From: Ophiostoma sp. CBS 140.51
Lineage: Eukaryota > Ascomycota > Sordariomycetes > Ophiostomatales > Ophiostomataceae
DNA: 64,000 nt
Assembly (NCBI GenBank): GCA_029298735.1
Contig: JANSLP010000044.1
Coordinates: 100,085-164,084, forward strand
Direction: 5' to 3'
Positions 42,242-53,557 of this stretch are shown piece by piece. The position numbers and the translations under genes are program-made. The number at the start of each line of letters is the position of its first letter. Positions within the stretch are counted from its first letter, which is position 1. The notes under the pieces are model-generated. The model worked only from the letters and a program-made list of their open reading frames with translations. It was not told the DNA's origin and made no database searches.

Positions 42242-45200
42242 GTGCAGCGGAGAAAGAAGGGCAAGGAAAGTCGGTATTGACGATAGTGGAGGTGGACGGA
42301 AGAGATATGGAGCATAGCCGGGACTACGGACCTACGATGCCGAAACGACGGAGGTTGGCTCCTTCCCGTTTGAATAAATAGTATGTTGTAAATGCACATA
42401 AACATACATGTACAGACATTGTCTCACGTGTCCACTGACCGGTATTTTGGGATTGGGAGAGAGACGCACAACAAAATTTCAACAGCAGCTTGGGGAAGGA
42501 ACGACGCTTGACCGACGCTTGGCATACAAAAGGGAAAGTGCTGTTGAGACGCGGGAGCCCGTCTTCCTGTGTAGTCCCAAATAGGAAGGCCCCGAAGGGT
42601 TTCGTCGCCGTACTCGTACATCTGCTCCGGATTGCCCACGATAGTGCAACAAATGAAAGGCTGGGCGCTGGTCAGTTCTTGAACGAATACGCTCTTACCC
42701 CCACGCGGTACAAAAAGCGACACGCCAATGTCTCGTGACCGCCGTCCGACAGATGGTGTTAACGGTGACGGTCGTCGACGAGTCCCAGTTGATGTGCAGG
42801 TCCTTTGCCTGTGTATGTGTGGCATACAAGTTAGATAACAGCGTCGTCTTAACAAGCCTCTCGTTCTCGACAAAATGCAGAAGTGCACTTTTCATTTTTG
42901 TCTACTGAGTACGATACGTCTGCATCTGTGCTCTCGTGCAGAGGTGTAGGGATGAAACTTGTTTCCCTGATCCTTCGCGCGGTGGTATTTTGTGCCTTCT
43001 CTCTATTTTGTTCACTTTTTCCTCTTCTTGTGTGTGGGAGAAGGGGTGTCGTCGCATCGTCTTCGCCGTTGCCCGTCGAGCCCGTGTCCTCGGCAGTGTT
43101 TTGTTTCTGCTCTGGCTCTGGGGGTGTATCTGCCCACCCACCCATAAGCTTGGTTGTGGGAGTGTCGACCGGTCAAGCTTTATCTAATCTTTTGAGCCGA
43201 CGTAATTTCTGATATCTCTGCGGAGGAGTATCGTGGAGGCCCATTTTCGGGTTCTCGTTCGTCTGTGAGTTTCCGACAGAGCAGTCCCGCAAAACAGAGT
43301 TTTTTTTCACTCTCTCTTTCCTTTGAATGGTACTCCCAAATGGCAGGACCACACACGACACATGTAAAAGTAAAATGAGGCCCCCGCCCCCAATGAAGGC
43401 CAATAACGACCCTTTTCCCGTTTCAATAGTGCCATGCAGAGCGTGTCTTGTTCGACTCCAGGCTCCTCTCCTCCATTTTGGAGGCTTCCACTGAAGGACC
43501 CATTTGCTCAGCTAAAACAAACGGATAATGAATGGGATAACGCCATCGCCTGGGAAATAGGCAGGGTCTGGCCAGCCACGGCTCACGACAGCTAGACTGA
43601 TATGGCCAGGAGGAGTGAAGTCGCACACGGCCCATGCTCTTCGACTATGTGATGCAGGAATCTCAAGTAGAACAATGTTTTCGTGGCGTCTCGCGAGGCG
43701 TTCTACAAGGTACGATACGAAGCATGGCTTTAGCAACTATGAGTACAGAAAACGACTTCGAGGACATGGAACATCACACTCGAAAGGCCAGTGGTGGAAA
43801 AGCGCGAACCCGCCCGCAGGAAGCAAGAGCCACGCGTGGCGCGTAGGATCCGCTTTGTAGAGAGAGTGCGGAACAGAGAGACAAACAGACAGGCAGATAG
43901 AAAAGAAGAACATGAGAAAAGCGAAAACGACAAAGTGAACAAAATGAACAAGGAAATCAAGGCGCGGCCGCGCGCAAAACGAGAAATCAAAAGCAGAGGC
44001 CTCAACAGACCAATCAATTATCAGTGCAGACAACCATGTGGGTCCCCGTCGGACGACCCGATCGCAGCACTCGGCGAAACCTCGTCCAAGTGTGGTCGAC
44101 AGTGGCCAATCAGAGGCCAGCCAGTTTGTGTTTGCTTTTACGTATCGCTTACCGCAAAATTGTATGTGGGAGATACAACCTCGACAACCCACTGGCTCGT
44201 CCACAATTGAGTCCACTGAAGCCCACTGAAGCCCCCTGAAGCCCACCGAGCCCACACCCTCCCAGTGTCCACCCCCGTCGCCGCCCACAAGCCCGCGCAT
44301 CCTTCCCTTTGTGCACTCCATTCTCTCCATCCAACTCCCCACCAGCCATGCACCAACGAACCCTGTCGCATTGGCCCTTTTGAAGTTTCTCTCAGAGTTT
44401 TTACGACATGATTGTCTGGTTCGTCAGTTTGTGTTTCGCTCTTCGCAGGCTGATGTTTCTTTTTTGTTCTCCCGCATCCGCATCCACGTCCTGCAGGGCC
44501 TTGGTTCCCCGCCATTACGTCGTTGTACATGACTAGTCGACAAGGGTTTTGTCGTGCTCGTGCTTCTCATCATTTGTTTCCGTGCTCCGTTGAGAAGTGA
44601 CTTCTTCCCTCTGCAATTGCTGAGTGCTCGTACCCCATTGCCGCTTCGTTGCCGCTTCAGCACTCGGATGCCCTGCGTGTGTCGAGCGTATGTACCTCTG
44701 CGCCTTCTCTGTCTTCCCTGTATTTTGCCCCTGCAACTGCCTCGTGTCTGCCATTCCTCTTGTTGTGGCCAGTCCCAAACAGGCAACTGTGCCCCTTGGT
44801 CAGGTCTTGGTATGTTTGTTGATCGGCGCCTTCCCTTGTTCCCTTGCATTTTCTCCAAGATGGTCTTGGAGTTCTTGCCCTCGCTGTTCTGAACAAAGTA
44901 GTTCCTTCCGTTGCTGAAAACTGAAAGCGTCGGACATTTCAAGAGGAAAGAGGAGACGTGACATGCAGCCTGCAGGACAGAAAATACAGAAGGAACGATA
45001 CAGTGATCGTCGTCACCCCCTCGACCGCGACTCGATGTCCTTGTCTGTCAATGCTCTTTCCTCGTCTGCTTGATGTCCTGTGCAGACACTCAGCCAGTGC
45101 CCTGGCAGCCTGACTGCCATCGTCATGACTCTTGCCATTCAGCCTACGAGAATGCTGCCCACCAGGCTGAACCGTTGGCACCCTCACACCATCAGCCTTT

Positions 45201-45940
45201 CGTCTCCCTCAAACGCATACGACATATTAACTCATGGAGACACTGGAGACAAGAGACAGGTATATCGTACCTTTTGTCGTCTTTGCCATTCCCACTCCAC
45301 ACGACCCTCTCACGACCCTCTTTTCAGTCTCCTCTTTCGCCTTGCCGTCGCTTTCCATCGCTTTGACGACAATTATCTCTTCTTTTCCTTTTTTTGTTCT
45401 CCCCTTTCCCACCACCTCCGCTTCCACCTCCACTCATCCACTCATCCACTCCTCCCCTGGATCGTCTGCATTGTCTGCATTTTGTCTGCATTTCCATGTT
45501 TAAAACGCCCGACCGGCGCGGCGAACGGCGTCGGCGAACGGGCGCGGCCCCTCTTTTTTGAGAAGGCCCTGAGGCCCCCTAGTCTCTTCTTCGGCCCTAG
45601 AGGGTCCTAGCTGTGCCAACCTTTGCCATCTTTTATTGTCTCCTGTGCTCTTGACAGCCTTTGCAGCCTTTTGCGCCCTTTAACGGATAAACCTTTTGGT
45701 CGGTGCTGACGGGCAAAAGATACATCGAGAGCTCCTCCTGCTCTGTCCACTGTAGCGCTTCCGCATCTCGTATGCAGAGAACGGCTGGCTTCCCGGTTTT
45801 TCTGGAGACTCTCCAGTTTTTGTGCATCGGAAACATTGAAGAGATTTACTCAGTACTTTGTACATTTTTAAAGGATTTTTTTTCAAGACAATCCTTTCCA
45901 GACATGTCTTTTTCAGAAATCTTCCGTCGTTCTCCCGTTG

Positions 45941-45972
45941 TTCTTTTCTTCTTTTCTTCTTTTCTTCTTTTC
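45941..45972 (+). repeat. 8-bp tandem repeat (TTCTTTTC)4
   Basis: Four perfect head-to-tail copies of TTCTTTTC inside a pyrimidine-rich stretch. Confidence 0.85.
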
Positions 45973-47464
45973 TTCCATCTATCGTTTCTTTTCTTCAATT
46001 CCCACCACCCTGTCTCCTTCTCCACAACAAAAGGCGAGTGTATGGTGGAGGGCCGGCAGTCGATACACAAGTCCATGCACTACAGTTCTTGTTCAGCCTT
46101 TGGCGCCTCGGAAGGGCTTAAAGCATGCGCTGAACCGAGACGGGCCAATATTGGCCTTGTCCTCGGCCTTGTCTTGCTTGCCTTGGAAGCGGCAAAGCTC
46201 AACTCCAAAGCCAAGACTCCAAGCATGCTCTAAGTAAAAGTAAAACGGACCCGACACCACTAAAGGCCGAAACTGGAGACGGAAAGATGAACAACATAAA
46301 CTAGAAGGACGTACAGAAGGAAAAGAAGAATTAAAAGAGAACAAATGAATTGGAGAAGGGGAAGCCAATGCAAGCGAGGGGACAGCCAAGGATCACAAGC
46401 AAATGTAGTCTACTGTAGATACAGTATTTAACAGAATGAATACTGAAAGTCGCATAAACAATACTGGATCACACTCAACTCGGTATTGACTACCGACGTG
46501 CTTTATTCCACTTCTTTCTCTTCTAGAAGAAATGAAAGAAAAATTGGATTGACAAGATAAAGAGATCGAGATAATCTTGAGCCGAGTACGAGCAAGACTG
46601 GCAGCCATGTCTCTGTCAGATACAACTGTGCACAGTACATCAGTACAACTCTACAAGCTGCCATGTACCCTGTCTGCTGTTTTCCTTGTTCTTTGTCCCC
46701 AGCCTTTTCTCCCTTCCTCCCCCTAAACCCAATTCTTGACCGTAGCAACAATTCTTTTCCTCGTCATTGGAGAAATGCAAGAAATAAAACACGTCTTCGG
46801 GAACTGCACAACGCCACATTGAGACTTCCCGCCCTTTTCTTTTGTTTCTTTTGTTTCCTTTGTTTCTTTTGTCCTTTCTTGTCCCACGACAGCGGCTTTC
46901 CCGCGTGTCTATTGTTTCTTTTCCTCTCCTTTCACCCATCCTCCCTTCTTCTCACTGCCTTCTCATAGGTCCATAAGGCACAAGGAGACGCCCAAAGGAC
47001 CAACCGAAACAGCACTCCAAAGACGACCGGCGAATCCACTAAGCCCACTGTGGAACCCGGTCTCCCTCTGCCTGACTGCATCTATGCATTTGGTCCACCT
47101 AGAAAAAAAAACATGGGGGGCGGGTACTCTTTTTTCTCTCTCTGTATGTAAATCTGCAGGTAAAGGGCGTCATAGTTGGAGTCGCAGTTGTATTGTTGCT
47201 GGACCCCCCCCCCCTCTGAGGCGACCCTTTTTCGAGCTTAACCCGCACTAAGTCGTTTAGAGTCGTGCTGGTCTCTTTTTTCTGTATTTTTTTTGTTGTC
47301 TGCGCCAGAGCTCAGAGATAATGCTCTCTCAGAGATAGCTGGGCTCTTGGGGAGGAGAACTCTCTATTATTATTATTTTTTTTTATTATTTTGCCTCGAT
47401 TTTATTCGTTTATTCGAGGATTGGGCGTGTTTTGAAAGTTGACATTTTAAAATTATTTCTTTTT

Positions 47465-47880
47465 TTCTGCTCTCAGTGCCCCTTCTCACAAGGCAATACG
47501 CCCTCTCTCTACTCTCTCTGTCTATCTGCCTCTCTTTTCGCCCTTCACCCTCAGTCCCCCCATTCCTCTTAAAGCACACCGTCCCCCCCGAATTGCTTCT
47601 TGTACCTTTTTCTCTTTCCCCTTCCTTCTCTCTCTCTTTCCTTCCTCTCTTTTTTCCTTCCTTCTTTTCCTTTCTTTCTCTTATTCACTCCTTTTCATTT
47701 CTGATCTCACGATCTCTCACCCCTCTTTACTCTCTTTTTGTTTACACCCCCCTTCTCTCTCGGTCACCGTCCTCGGTAACCCTCCACGTGCTTGTCCTCC
47801 ACCTTTCTCTCCCTCCGAAAGGTCATGCAAGCAAGGCTCCTCAGCCCTCTCCTTCCTTTTCGTCTCTCTCACACGCTAGT
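47465..47880 (+). promoter_or_regulatory. pyrimidine-rich leader upstream of the APC permease
   Basis: About 400 bp consist largely of C and T on the coding strand and end 85 bp before the permease ATG. CT-rich tracts just upstream of start sites are typical of strongly expressed filamentous-fungal promoters. Confidence 0.5.
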
Positions 47881-47964
47881 TCACGACAAACCGATGTCAT
47901 AAGATAATCGACATCCTTCGCCCACAAAACAACTCCTTATCTACTCCCATCACCACCACTTACA

Positions 47965-49659
47965 ATGGCCTCCACCGCCCCCGAAGTGGTCGCCCACAAC
48001 GCCCCTCAGGTCGCTCCGGCCTCGTCGCACTCGCAGTCCCCCCCGCCGCCCACCAAGGCCGAGATCGCCGGCAACAGCAGCGGCGATGACACCGACGACA
48101 AAGCCCTGGCCGAGATGGGCTATGTCCCCGTGTTCCAGCGCCATTTCTCCATGTGGTCCTGCTTCAGTTTCGCCTTGAGCATTAGTGGTCTATTCGGCAC
48201 CGTCATGACCACCTTTTCGTACCCGCTGTACGCCGGCGGTGCTGCCTCCGCCATCTGGTGTTGGTTGATTGCCGGTATTGGTGCGCTGTGCCTGGCCTTT
48301 TCCATTGCCGAGATTGCTTCGGCCTACCCGACGTCGGGCGCCATGTATTTCACCATCAAGTACCTGGCCCCGGCCGAGCATGTCCCCATGGTGGCCTGGA
48401 TTGACGGCTGGCTGAACCTCATTGGGCAAATCTGCGGCAGCGCGTCGTCCGAGTACGGTGCCTCGCAGATGCTGTTGGCGGCCGTCTCCATTGGCTCCGA
48501 TTTCACATACTACCCCAGCCAGGGCCACATTATTGCCGTCATGGCCGGCCTGTCCATCTTCCACGCCCTCATCAACAGCATGTCTACCAACTGGCTCAAC
48601 AAGTTTGCCAAGACGTATGCCGTGTTCCACATCGGCGTGCTCGTGGCCGCATGCATTTCCCTGCTGGTGATGCAAAAGGAGAAGCACACGGCCAAGTATG
48701 CCTTTACGGATGTCAACCCGACTTCTGGTTGGACCCCACCCGGATTCTCGTTCCTGTTCGGCTTCCTGTCTGTCGCCTGGACCATGACCGACTACGATGC
48801 CACCGCCCACATTGCCGAGGAGGCCAAGGACCCGGCCCGCGTTGTGCCCAAGGCAATTGCCCTCGCCCTGACGTTTACCTACGTCGTCGGCTGGCTCTTC
48901 AACGTCGTCCTCGTCTTTTGCATGGGCGACCCGGCCGAGATCTTGGCCAGCCCCATTGAGCAGCCCGTCGCCCAGATCTTCTACAATGTCATTGGCAAGA
49001 GCGGCGCCATCTTTTTTACCGTGTCGGCTTTCCTCATTATGAACTTTGTCTGCATCACCGCCCTCCAGGCCGGCTCCCGCACCGTCTGGGCCTTTTCGCG
49101 TGACCAGATGCTGCCCGGTTCGGGCATCTGGTACCGCATCTGGAAAAAGACGGATACCCCTGTCCTGGCCGTCTGGCTGTACACGCTGATTTGCATCCTG
49201 ATCAACTTGATTGGTCTGGGCTCGTACATTACCATTTCCGCTATTTTCAACGTCTGCGCTATTGCCCTCGACTGGTCCTACTGTATCCCCATTCTGTGCA
49301 AGCTGTTCTATGGCAAGTTCCAGCCTGGTCCCTGGAACCTGGGCCGCGCCAGCTTTTACGTCAACGCCTGGGCCTGCACCTGGACGTCCTTTGTTTCTGT
49401 CATCTTCCTGTTCCCCACGGTGCGCCCTGTCGCTGCCGACAACATGAACTACGCTGTTGTCATCCTGGCCTTTGTCTTTTTGGTGGCCACTGGCTACTGG
49501 TTCATCCAGGGCCGCAAGTACTACAAGGGCCCCCAGACCCACGCCCACGTCGAGGGTGGTGTTATTGTCCAGGCTGAGACGGCCGCCGACGCTGAGGACC
49601 CGGAGAAGTCCGCTGGTCTGCGCCAGCGTCGGCCCGCCGAGCTGGCCGCTGCCAACTAG
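47965..49659 (+). CDS. APC-superfamily amino-acid/GABA/choline permease
   Basis: Intronless, 564 residues, about twelve spans. A 45-residue Pro/Ser-rich cytoplasmic leader precedes the core LAEMGYVPVFQRHFSMWSCF and FALSISGLFGTVMTTFSYPL, the start signature of fungal amino-acid/choline transporters. EIASAYPTSGAMYF, TDYDATAHIAEEAKDPARVV and GSRTVWAFSRDQMLPGSGIW are conserved ACT-family blocks. Relatives import GABA (Uga4), choline or basic amino acids by proton symport. A GABA role would fit the SSADH at 24.7 kb, but the genes are 23 kb apart and the family is broad. The acidic C-terminal tail ends in LAAAN. Confidence 0.92.
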   Translation: MASTAPEVVAHNAPQVAPASSHSQSPPPPTKAEIAGNSSGDDTDDKALAEMGYVPVFQRHFSMWSCFSFALSISGLFGTVMTTFSYPLYAGGAASAIWCWLIAGIGALCLAFSIAEIASAYPTSGAMYFTIKYLAPAEHVPMVAWIDGWLNLIGQICGSASSEYGASQMLLAAVSIGSDFTYYPSQGHIIAVMAGLSIFHALINSMSTNWLNKFAKTYAVFHIGVLVAACISLLVMQKEKHTAKYAFTDVNPTSGWTPPGFSFLFGFLSVAWTMTDYDATAHIAEEAKDPARVVPKAIALALTFTYVVGWLFNVVLVFCMGDPAEILASPIEQPVAQIFYNVIGKSGAIFFTVSAFLIMNFVCITALQAGSRTVWAFSRDQMLPGSGIWYRIWKKTDTPVLAVWLYTLICILINLIGLGSYITISAIFNVCAIALDWSYCIPILCKLFYGKFQPGPWNLGRASFYVNAWACTWTSFVSVIFLFPTVRPVAADNMNYAVVILAFVFLVATGYWFIQGRKYYKGPQTHAHVEGGVIVQAETAADAEDPEKSAGLRQRRPAELAAAN

Positions 49660-50222
49660 ACAACGACAGAATCGTGATGCTTCAACAGCTGTAGAATGAC
49701 GGAAGATAAAAGCAAAAGAGGAAGATAAAAAAGGAGCAGGAATAAAAAATAGTGCACTACACGCGCTCCCAGGACGAAGTAGAGGGCACTTGCTCGCCCG
49801 TGTATCACAGAGATACCCCAATTGATGCGCCTCTCGTTTACAGTTCAAATACCCCTTGCCACCTTGTTAGGTACAGAAACATATGCACCATATTTACGAT
49901 TTCTTTTATGTCTTATTATTGTGTCTCTGTTGTGATCATTCTCGTCTTTGTTGTGTCATGTCACTGTTGCTTCCGTGAATCAAAGAGGTTATGTGACTGT
50001 CTGTTGTATTTGCTTGGCACGCCAGCGCGCCTGGATAATATGTACAAGGAGAAAAAGAGATAAGTACAGAAGAAAACAGCCCAGGTCCGACATTTCTATT
50101 CCACACTCTCCAAATGATCGTTACATGCCGCTGAAACTGTATCGGTACAGGAAAGTATCATCAACAACAACTAGCAACTGTCCTAAATTGGTCACCATTG
50201 GCTACACCGCTCAGTATACTGC

Positions 50223-51314
50223 CTATTGGATCTCTTGGCACATGAAGTTGTCAGGGCACACGGCGTGAATGCCGTCGCGAGGACAAGAGCCAGGAGTTGT
50301 GCAGGCAACACACTCGTGGTGGTCACCGCATGACTTGTGCTCGTGATCATGATGGTGGTCATGATGGTCGTGGTGGTGGTGTCCGTGATGGTGGTGGCCG
50401 TGGTGATGATGACCATGATGGTGGTGATCCTTGTCCTCGCCACAGCCGCCCTCGGACTCACACTTCTTGCCACCCTTGTGATGATGGTGATGGCCGTGGT
50501 GGTGGTGATGGCCGTGATGATGATGACCATGATGATGATGATGGTTCTTCTTCTTCTTCTGGCAGTCACCGTCGCAAGTCATGCCGCCGTCCTCATCATC
50601 GTGATCATGATGATGATGGTGATGATGGTGCGCCACATCACGCTTCACCTGGGCGGTAACCTCGTCCTCGGCCTCAGGGATGCAAAGAGTGTCACCAGTC
50701 TTCAGGTTGCAGGTGTCGTTCAGCCACGTGTTGGACAATTGAAGATCCTCGACAGTGGTGTTGTAGACTGCAGCAATGGCCTCGCAGTCGTCACCAGCCT
50801 CAACAACGTGCTGTGTCTGGGATGCAAGACAATGGTGGCCGCAATGATGGCCATGACAACAGGGCTTGGGAGTGGCACAGGGATCAGCAGAAACAGTCAC
50901 AGTCTGGACAGAGGTCCTGGTCACAGGACAGTACTTGGTGTCAGTCTTGGTGTGGTCAATGCACTTGGTCACCGTCCGGGAGCGGATCATAGTGGTCGTG
51001 CACATTCTTGTCTTGACAAACGTTGTCGGATCTGGGACCTTTATTGTGCAGGTCTTTGTGACTGTGACACACTCCTTGCAGATTTTTGTGACCGTTGGTT
51101 GATGGGGAGGCTTTTCACCACACTTGCCACCATGACAGTGGCCCAGCTCGAGAGCAGCATCACCCAGGCCTGCTGCTTGATCCTGGTCTGCTGCATCTCG
51201 TGCTGCAACAACGTCACCGACGGCTGGAGTAGGAGATGCGTTGCCCCAGTTGAAGAAGCCTTCGGCGTTGGCCAGAGCCAGACCGGCGCTCAGGAGAAGC
51301 ACGGTCGACTTCAT
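50223..51314 (-). CDS. secreted single-LysM protein with histidine-rich tail
   Basis: Intronless, 363 residues. I chose the Met at 51314 because it begins a clean signal peptide (MKSTVLLLSAGLALANA); the longer in-frame extension is simple sequence. Residues 60-165 are Cys/Thr-rich (VTKICKECVTVTKTCTIKV). A LysM domain lies at about 167-213 (QHVVEAGDDCEAIAAVYNTT ... NLKTGDTLCIP), expected to bind chitin oligomers, with three cysteines. A Lys-Arg pair at 224-225 looks like a Kex2 site. Residues 229-325 are extremely His-rich, mainly HHHHG and HHHHD units broken by KKKK and a CESEGGCG segment. A Cys-rich end follows (CVACTTPGSCPRDG). It is probably a wall or apoplastic protein that binds chitin and metal ions; the metal role is inference. 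Confidence 0.9.
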   Translation of the reverse strand: MKSTVLLLSAGLALANAEGFFNWGNASPTPAVGDVVAARDAADQDQAAGLGDAALELGHCHGGKCGEKPPHQPTVTKICKECVTVTKTCTIKVPDPTTFVKTRMCTTTMIRSRTVTKCIDHTKTDTKYCPVTRTSVQTVTVSADPCATPKPCCHGHHCGHHCLASQTQHVVEAGDDCEAIAAVYNTTVEDLQLSNTWLNDTCNLKTGDTLCIPEAEDEVTAQVKRDVAHHHHHHHHDHDDEDGGMTCDGDCQKKKKNHHHHHGHHHHGHHHHHGHHHHHKGGKKCESEGGCGEDKDHHHHGHHHHGHHHHGHHHHDHHDHHHDHEHKSCGDHHECVACTTPGSCPRDGIHAVCPDNFMCQEIQ

Positions 51315-52863
51315 GGTGGGTAAGGAGGGAGTAAAAAGCAGGATAGGGCTGTTTGAGGAAGAGAAGAGTGGCAAAAGACAACGAGACAGTCGAAAAGTAA
51401 AAGGATGCTGGATAATGATGATGATGAGGCCGCCCTTGGAGAGAAGAGAGAGAAGAGAGTGGGTGAGAGAAAAGAAGAGAAGAGAAGAGAGGAAGAAGGG
51501 AAGAAGAAGAGAAGAAGAAGAGGAGAAGAAAGGGGGAAGACAGGAGAGAAGTGGGAGAGAAGACATAGATGAATTGTAAACACGGTCAACAAGAAGGAGC
51601 GAGATACTCATTTTGGGAAGGAAATACCCGTCTGGCCCAGCAGCCATCGTTGACTTTGAAAACATTGCCATTTTGGGAGCAAAATACTGTACACAGTGCA
51701 TCTGTTGGGGTAACGGAGGGGTGGTTGGAGAAGGTGCGATCAAAACAGATGTCTAAGAGAGATATCAGGGCAGTTGCGAGTGGCCAAGAGGGAAGGTTGC
51801 TAGCATAAGTTGTTCATGTTTAGGTAGGCACGACAGAGCTTGGAAGCATTCCCCTTTTCACTCAATGTGAGAAGGAAGGTACAATAGGCGGAGACAGTAC
51901 ATAAGAACGGTTTAGCACGGAAGGCATGGAGGAGATGTGTTCACCAAACAGCACGGATGAGGAAAGAGCTGCTAGGCACCGCCCAGGCGAGGCTCACTTG
52001 ACTTGGGAATGGAAGGAGAGGCCCGAAGCTACAAACTAGAAGAATCAGTAAGTTCAAGCATGTATCTCTCGGGGAAGGAGCATACCGAGCAGGACGCCGT
52101 CTTGACAGTGAGTGTGCCGGCGGCTCCTTCCGGGATCGACGATGCTGTCATCCCTCGTAACAGCCGAAAGTAGAAGGCGCGGCTGGCACAATGGCCGTCA
52201 TCCTGTCACCATAGAGAATTGCCAGACAAATATTATGAAAATATGAGAATTGTATTTTCTCCGCCGCCTCCCATTATGCTATTGGTATGTAGTATCTAAG
52301 CAAGGTGTGGTCCTGTATATGCCCCCTTTTTGCTCACGAACGCTTCGTGAGACATGCTAGGGGTGGTTCCTTCCCGCTTGGCTTCATTTTTGTGCAAGGT
52401 TTGCCTTTTTGGAAGAAAAGATTCTTGGCTGGTGAATTTTTAGTTGGGTTTCTGATCACTGATCACTCCTTCCTCCCACATAAAGCATGTTGCCTCCTTT
52501 TCCCCCTGGGTGTTCCTAAATAGAAAGAGCCCATACACGAAAATTCCAAACGCCCAACCATGGTGCAGCAACGACCCAGAGGTGTGTGTGTTGTGTAAAG
52601 ATGTAAAAGGAAATAAAGGAGAGAGAAAGCACGGAAAGCAAGCGAGGAAACACGGACAATTAGGAAAGAGACAAAAAAGGAAAAGCCAGAAGCGGAAATG
52701 GCGAACAAATCAAAATAGTAGGACAAATAAACCAAAGAAAAAGCATGTGACAAACAACTGTTAAAACAGGTACAGAGAAGGAAGGAGATAAAAGACAAGG
52801 AAAGAGTAGTAAAGTACATGGAAAGAGGGGTCGAGTGTATCTCGGTCGCTACTGCCACGTCTC
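51315..52863. other. intergenic region between LysM gene and ORMDL gene
   Basis: About 1.5 kb without a supportable gene. The left part is the promoter of the minus-strand LysM gene and carries a GA-rich run (51430-51560), a CT tract on the coding strand. The right part is AT-rich 3' flank of the ORMDL gene. Confidence 0.5.
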
Positions 52864-53557
52864 TTACTCCTCTCCAGGCACGCCCGAGAACAGGGCGACG
52901 CGCATCCGGTGGCTCTGTTAGGTCAATGTTAGCAGAAGGTCAAGGCACGTGAGAACAGATGCATGCACTGATGGTAAGGAAGGAGGCAAGAACGTACGTA
53001 GGGCAGCTTCGGGATGACTACGCCGAGGACGGCAAAGAAGTTGATCGTGAAGTAGGTCAAGTCGTAATGGGTGTAGTGCGTGCTGAGTAGGAAGAGGACA
53101 ATCGGCACACTGAGAAGGAACTTCTTGGCAGGGGTGTACTGGGCACCGTCGTCGATCTGCTCCCACATATTGAGGTTGTCGTAGGCACCGGCGTTGAAGT
53201 CGAACGGCACGCCGCGCACCCAGTGGAACATGATGTAGGAGCCGAACATGTAGCTGATGTTGGTCAAGGTCCACGATGTCTCTTGTGATACGCCCGGCAC
53301 TATGTCGTAAATGATCTTGAGAAGGCAAATGAGGACAATATGCACCATCCAAGCGCCTGGTTGTGTTAGTATGCCGGCTGGGTCAAAAGTTATCAAGATT
53401 CGCTCGAGGTCGACTCACCCTTAGCGTTCACCCAGTTGGCGTTGCCATTCGGCAGGGCCGACTGGTCGCTCAGCTGCTCAAGCGGCTCGAGTGGCTCGTG
53501 GTACACCTGGAGAATGCTACTAGATCTCCTCCTCCGGTTGGTCTTTGTGTCGGCCAT
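52864..53557 (-). CDS. ORMDL-family sphingolipid regulator
   Basis: Three exons, 53419-53557, 52998-53356 and 52864-52914, give 182 residues, the normal family size. Introns are 53357-53418 (GTGAGT...CCAG) and 52915-52997 (GTACGT...CAG). The N terminus MADTKTNRRRRSSSILQVYH is Ser/Arg-rich, like yeast Orm1/2, where kinases release inhibition. NANWVNAKGAWMVHIVLICL, SWTLTNISYMFGSYIMFHWV and GVPFDFNAGAYDNLNMWEQI are highly conserved ORM signatures, followed by YTPAKKFLLSVPIVLFLLST. It is an ER membrane subunit of the serine palmitoyltransferase complex that restrains sphingolipid synthesis. RRSSS suggests phosphoregulation. Confidence 0.96.

Larger units (their letters stand above)
42242..47964. 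other. 5.7-kb gene-poor region with pyrimidine tracts
   Basis: I find no gene I can support. Two overlapping minus-strand frames at 42424-42895 contain protein-like pieces (HFVENERLVKTTLLSNLYAT; VFVQELTSAQPFICC) that could be a relic, but I do not recognise them. Further right the sequence is dominated by CT-rich simple sequence, an 11-C run near 47204-47214 and ATT repeats near 47365. It may contain a long promoter, a noncoding transcript or an undetected gene. Confidence 0.4.

Noticed and set aside
43430..43480. Possible tRNA T-arm (TTCGACTCC)
   Set aside because: No pairing T stem and no acceptor or anticodon arm around it.
48190..49848. 552-codon minus-strand ORF opposite the APC permease
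   Set aside because: Shadow of the sense gene; composition dominated by Gly/Asp/His/Val with no motif.
50337..50640. Triplet-like GTG/ATG repeat expansion read as a microsatellite
   Set aside because: It is the reverse complement of His codons inside the LysM gene and is explained by coding sequence.
50223..51743. Longer 506-residue version of the LysM protein
   Set aside because: The extra 143 N-terminal residues come from a CT-rich leader; the internal Met starts a proper signal peptide.
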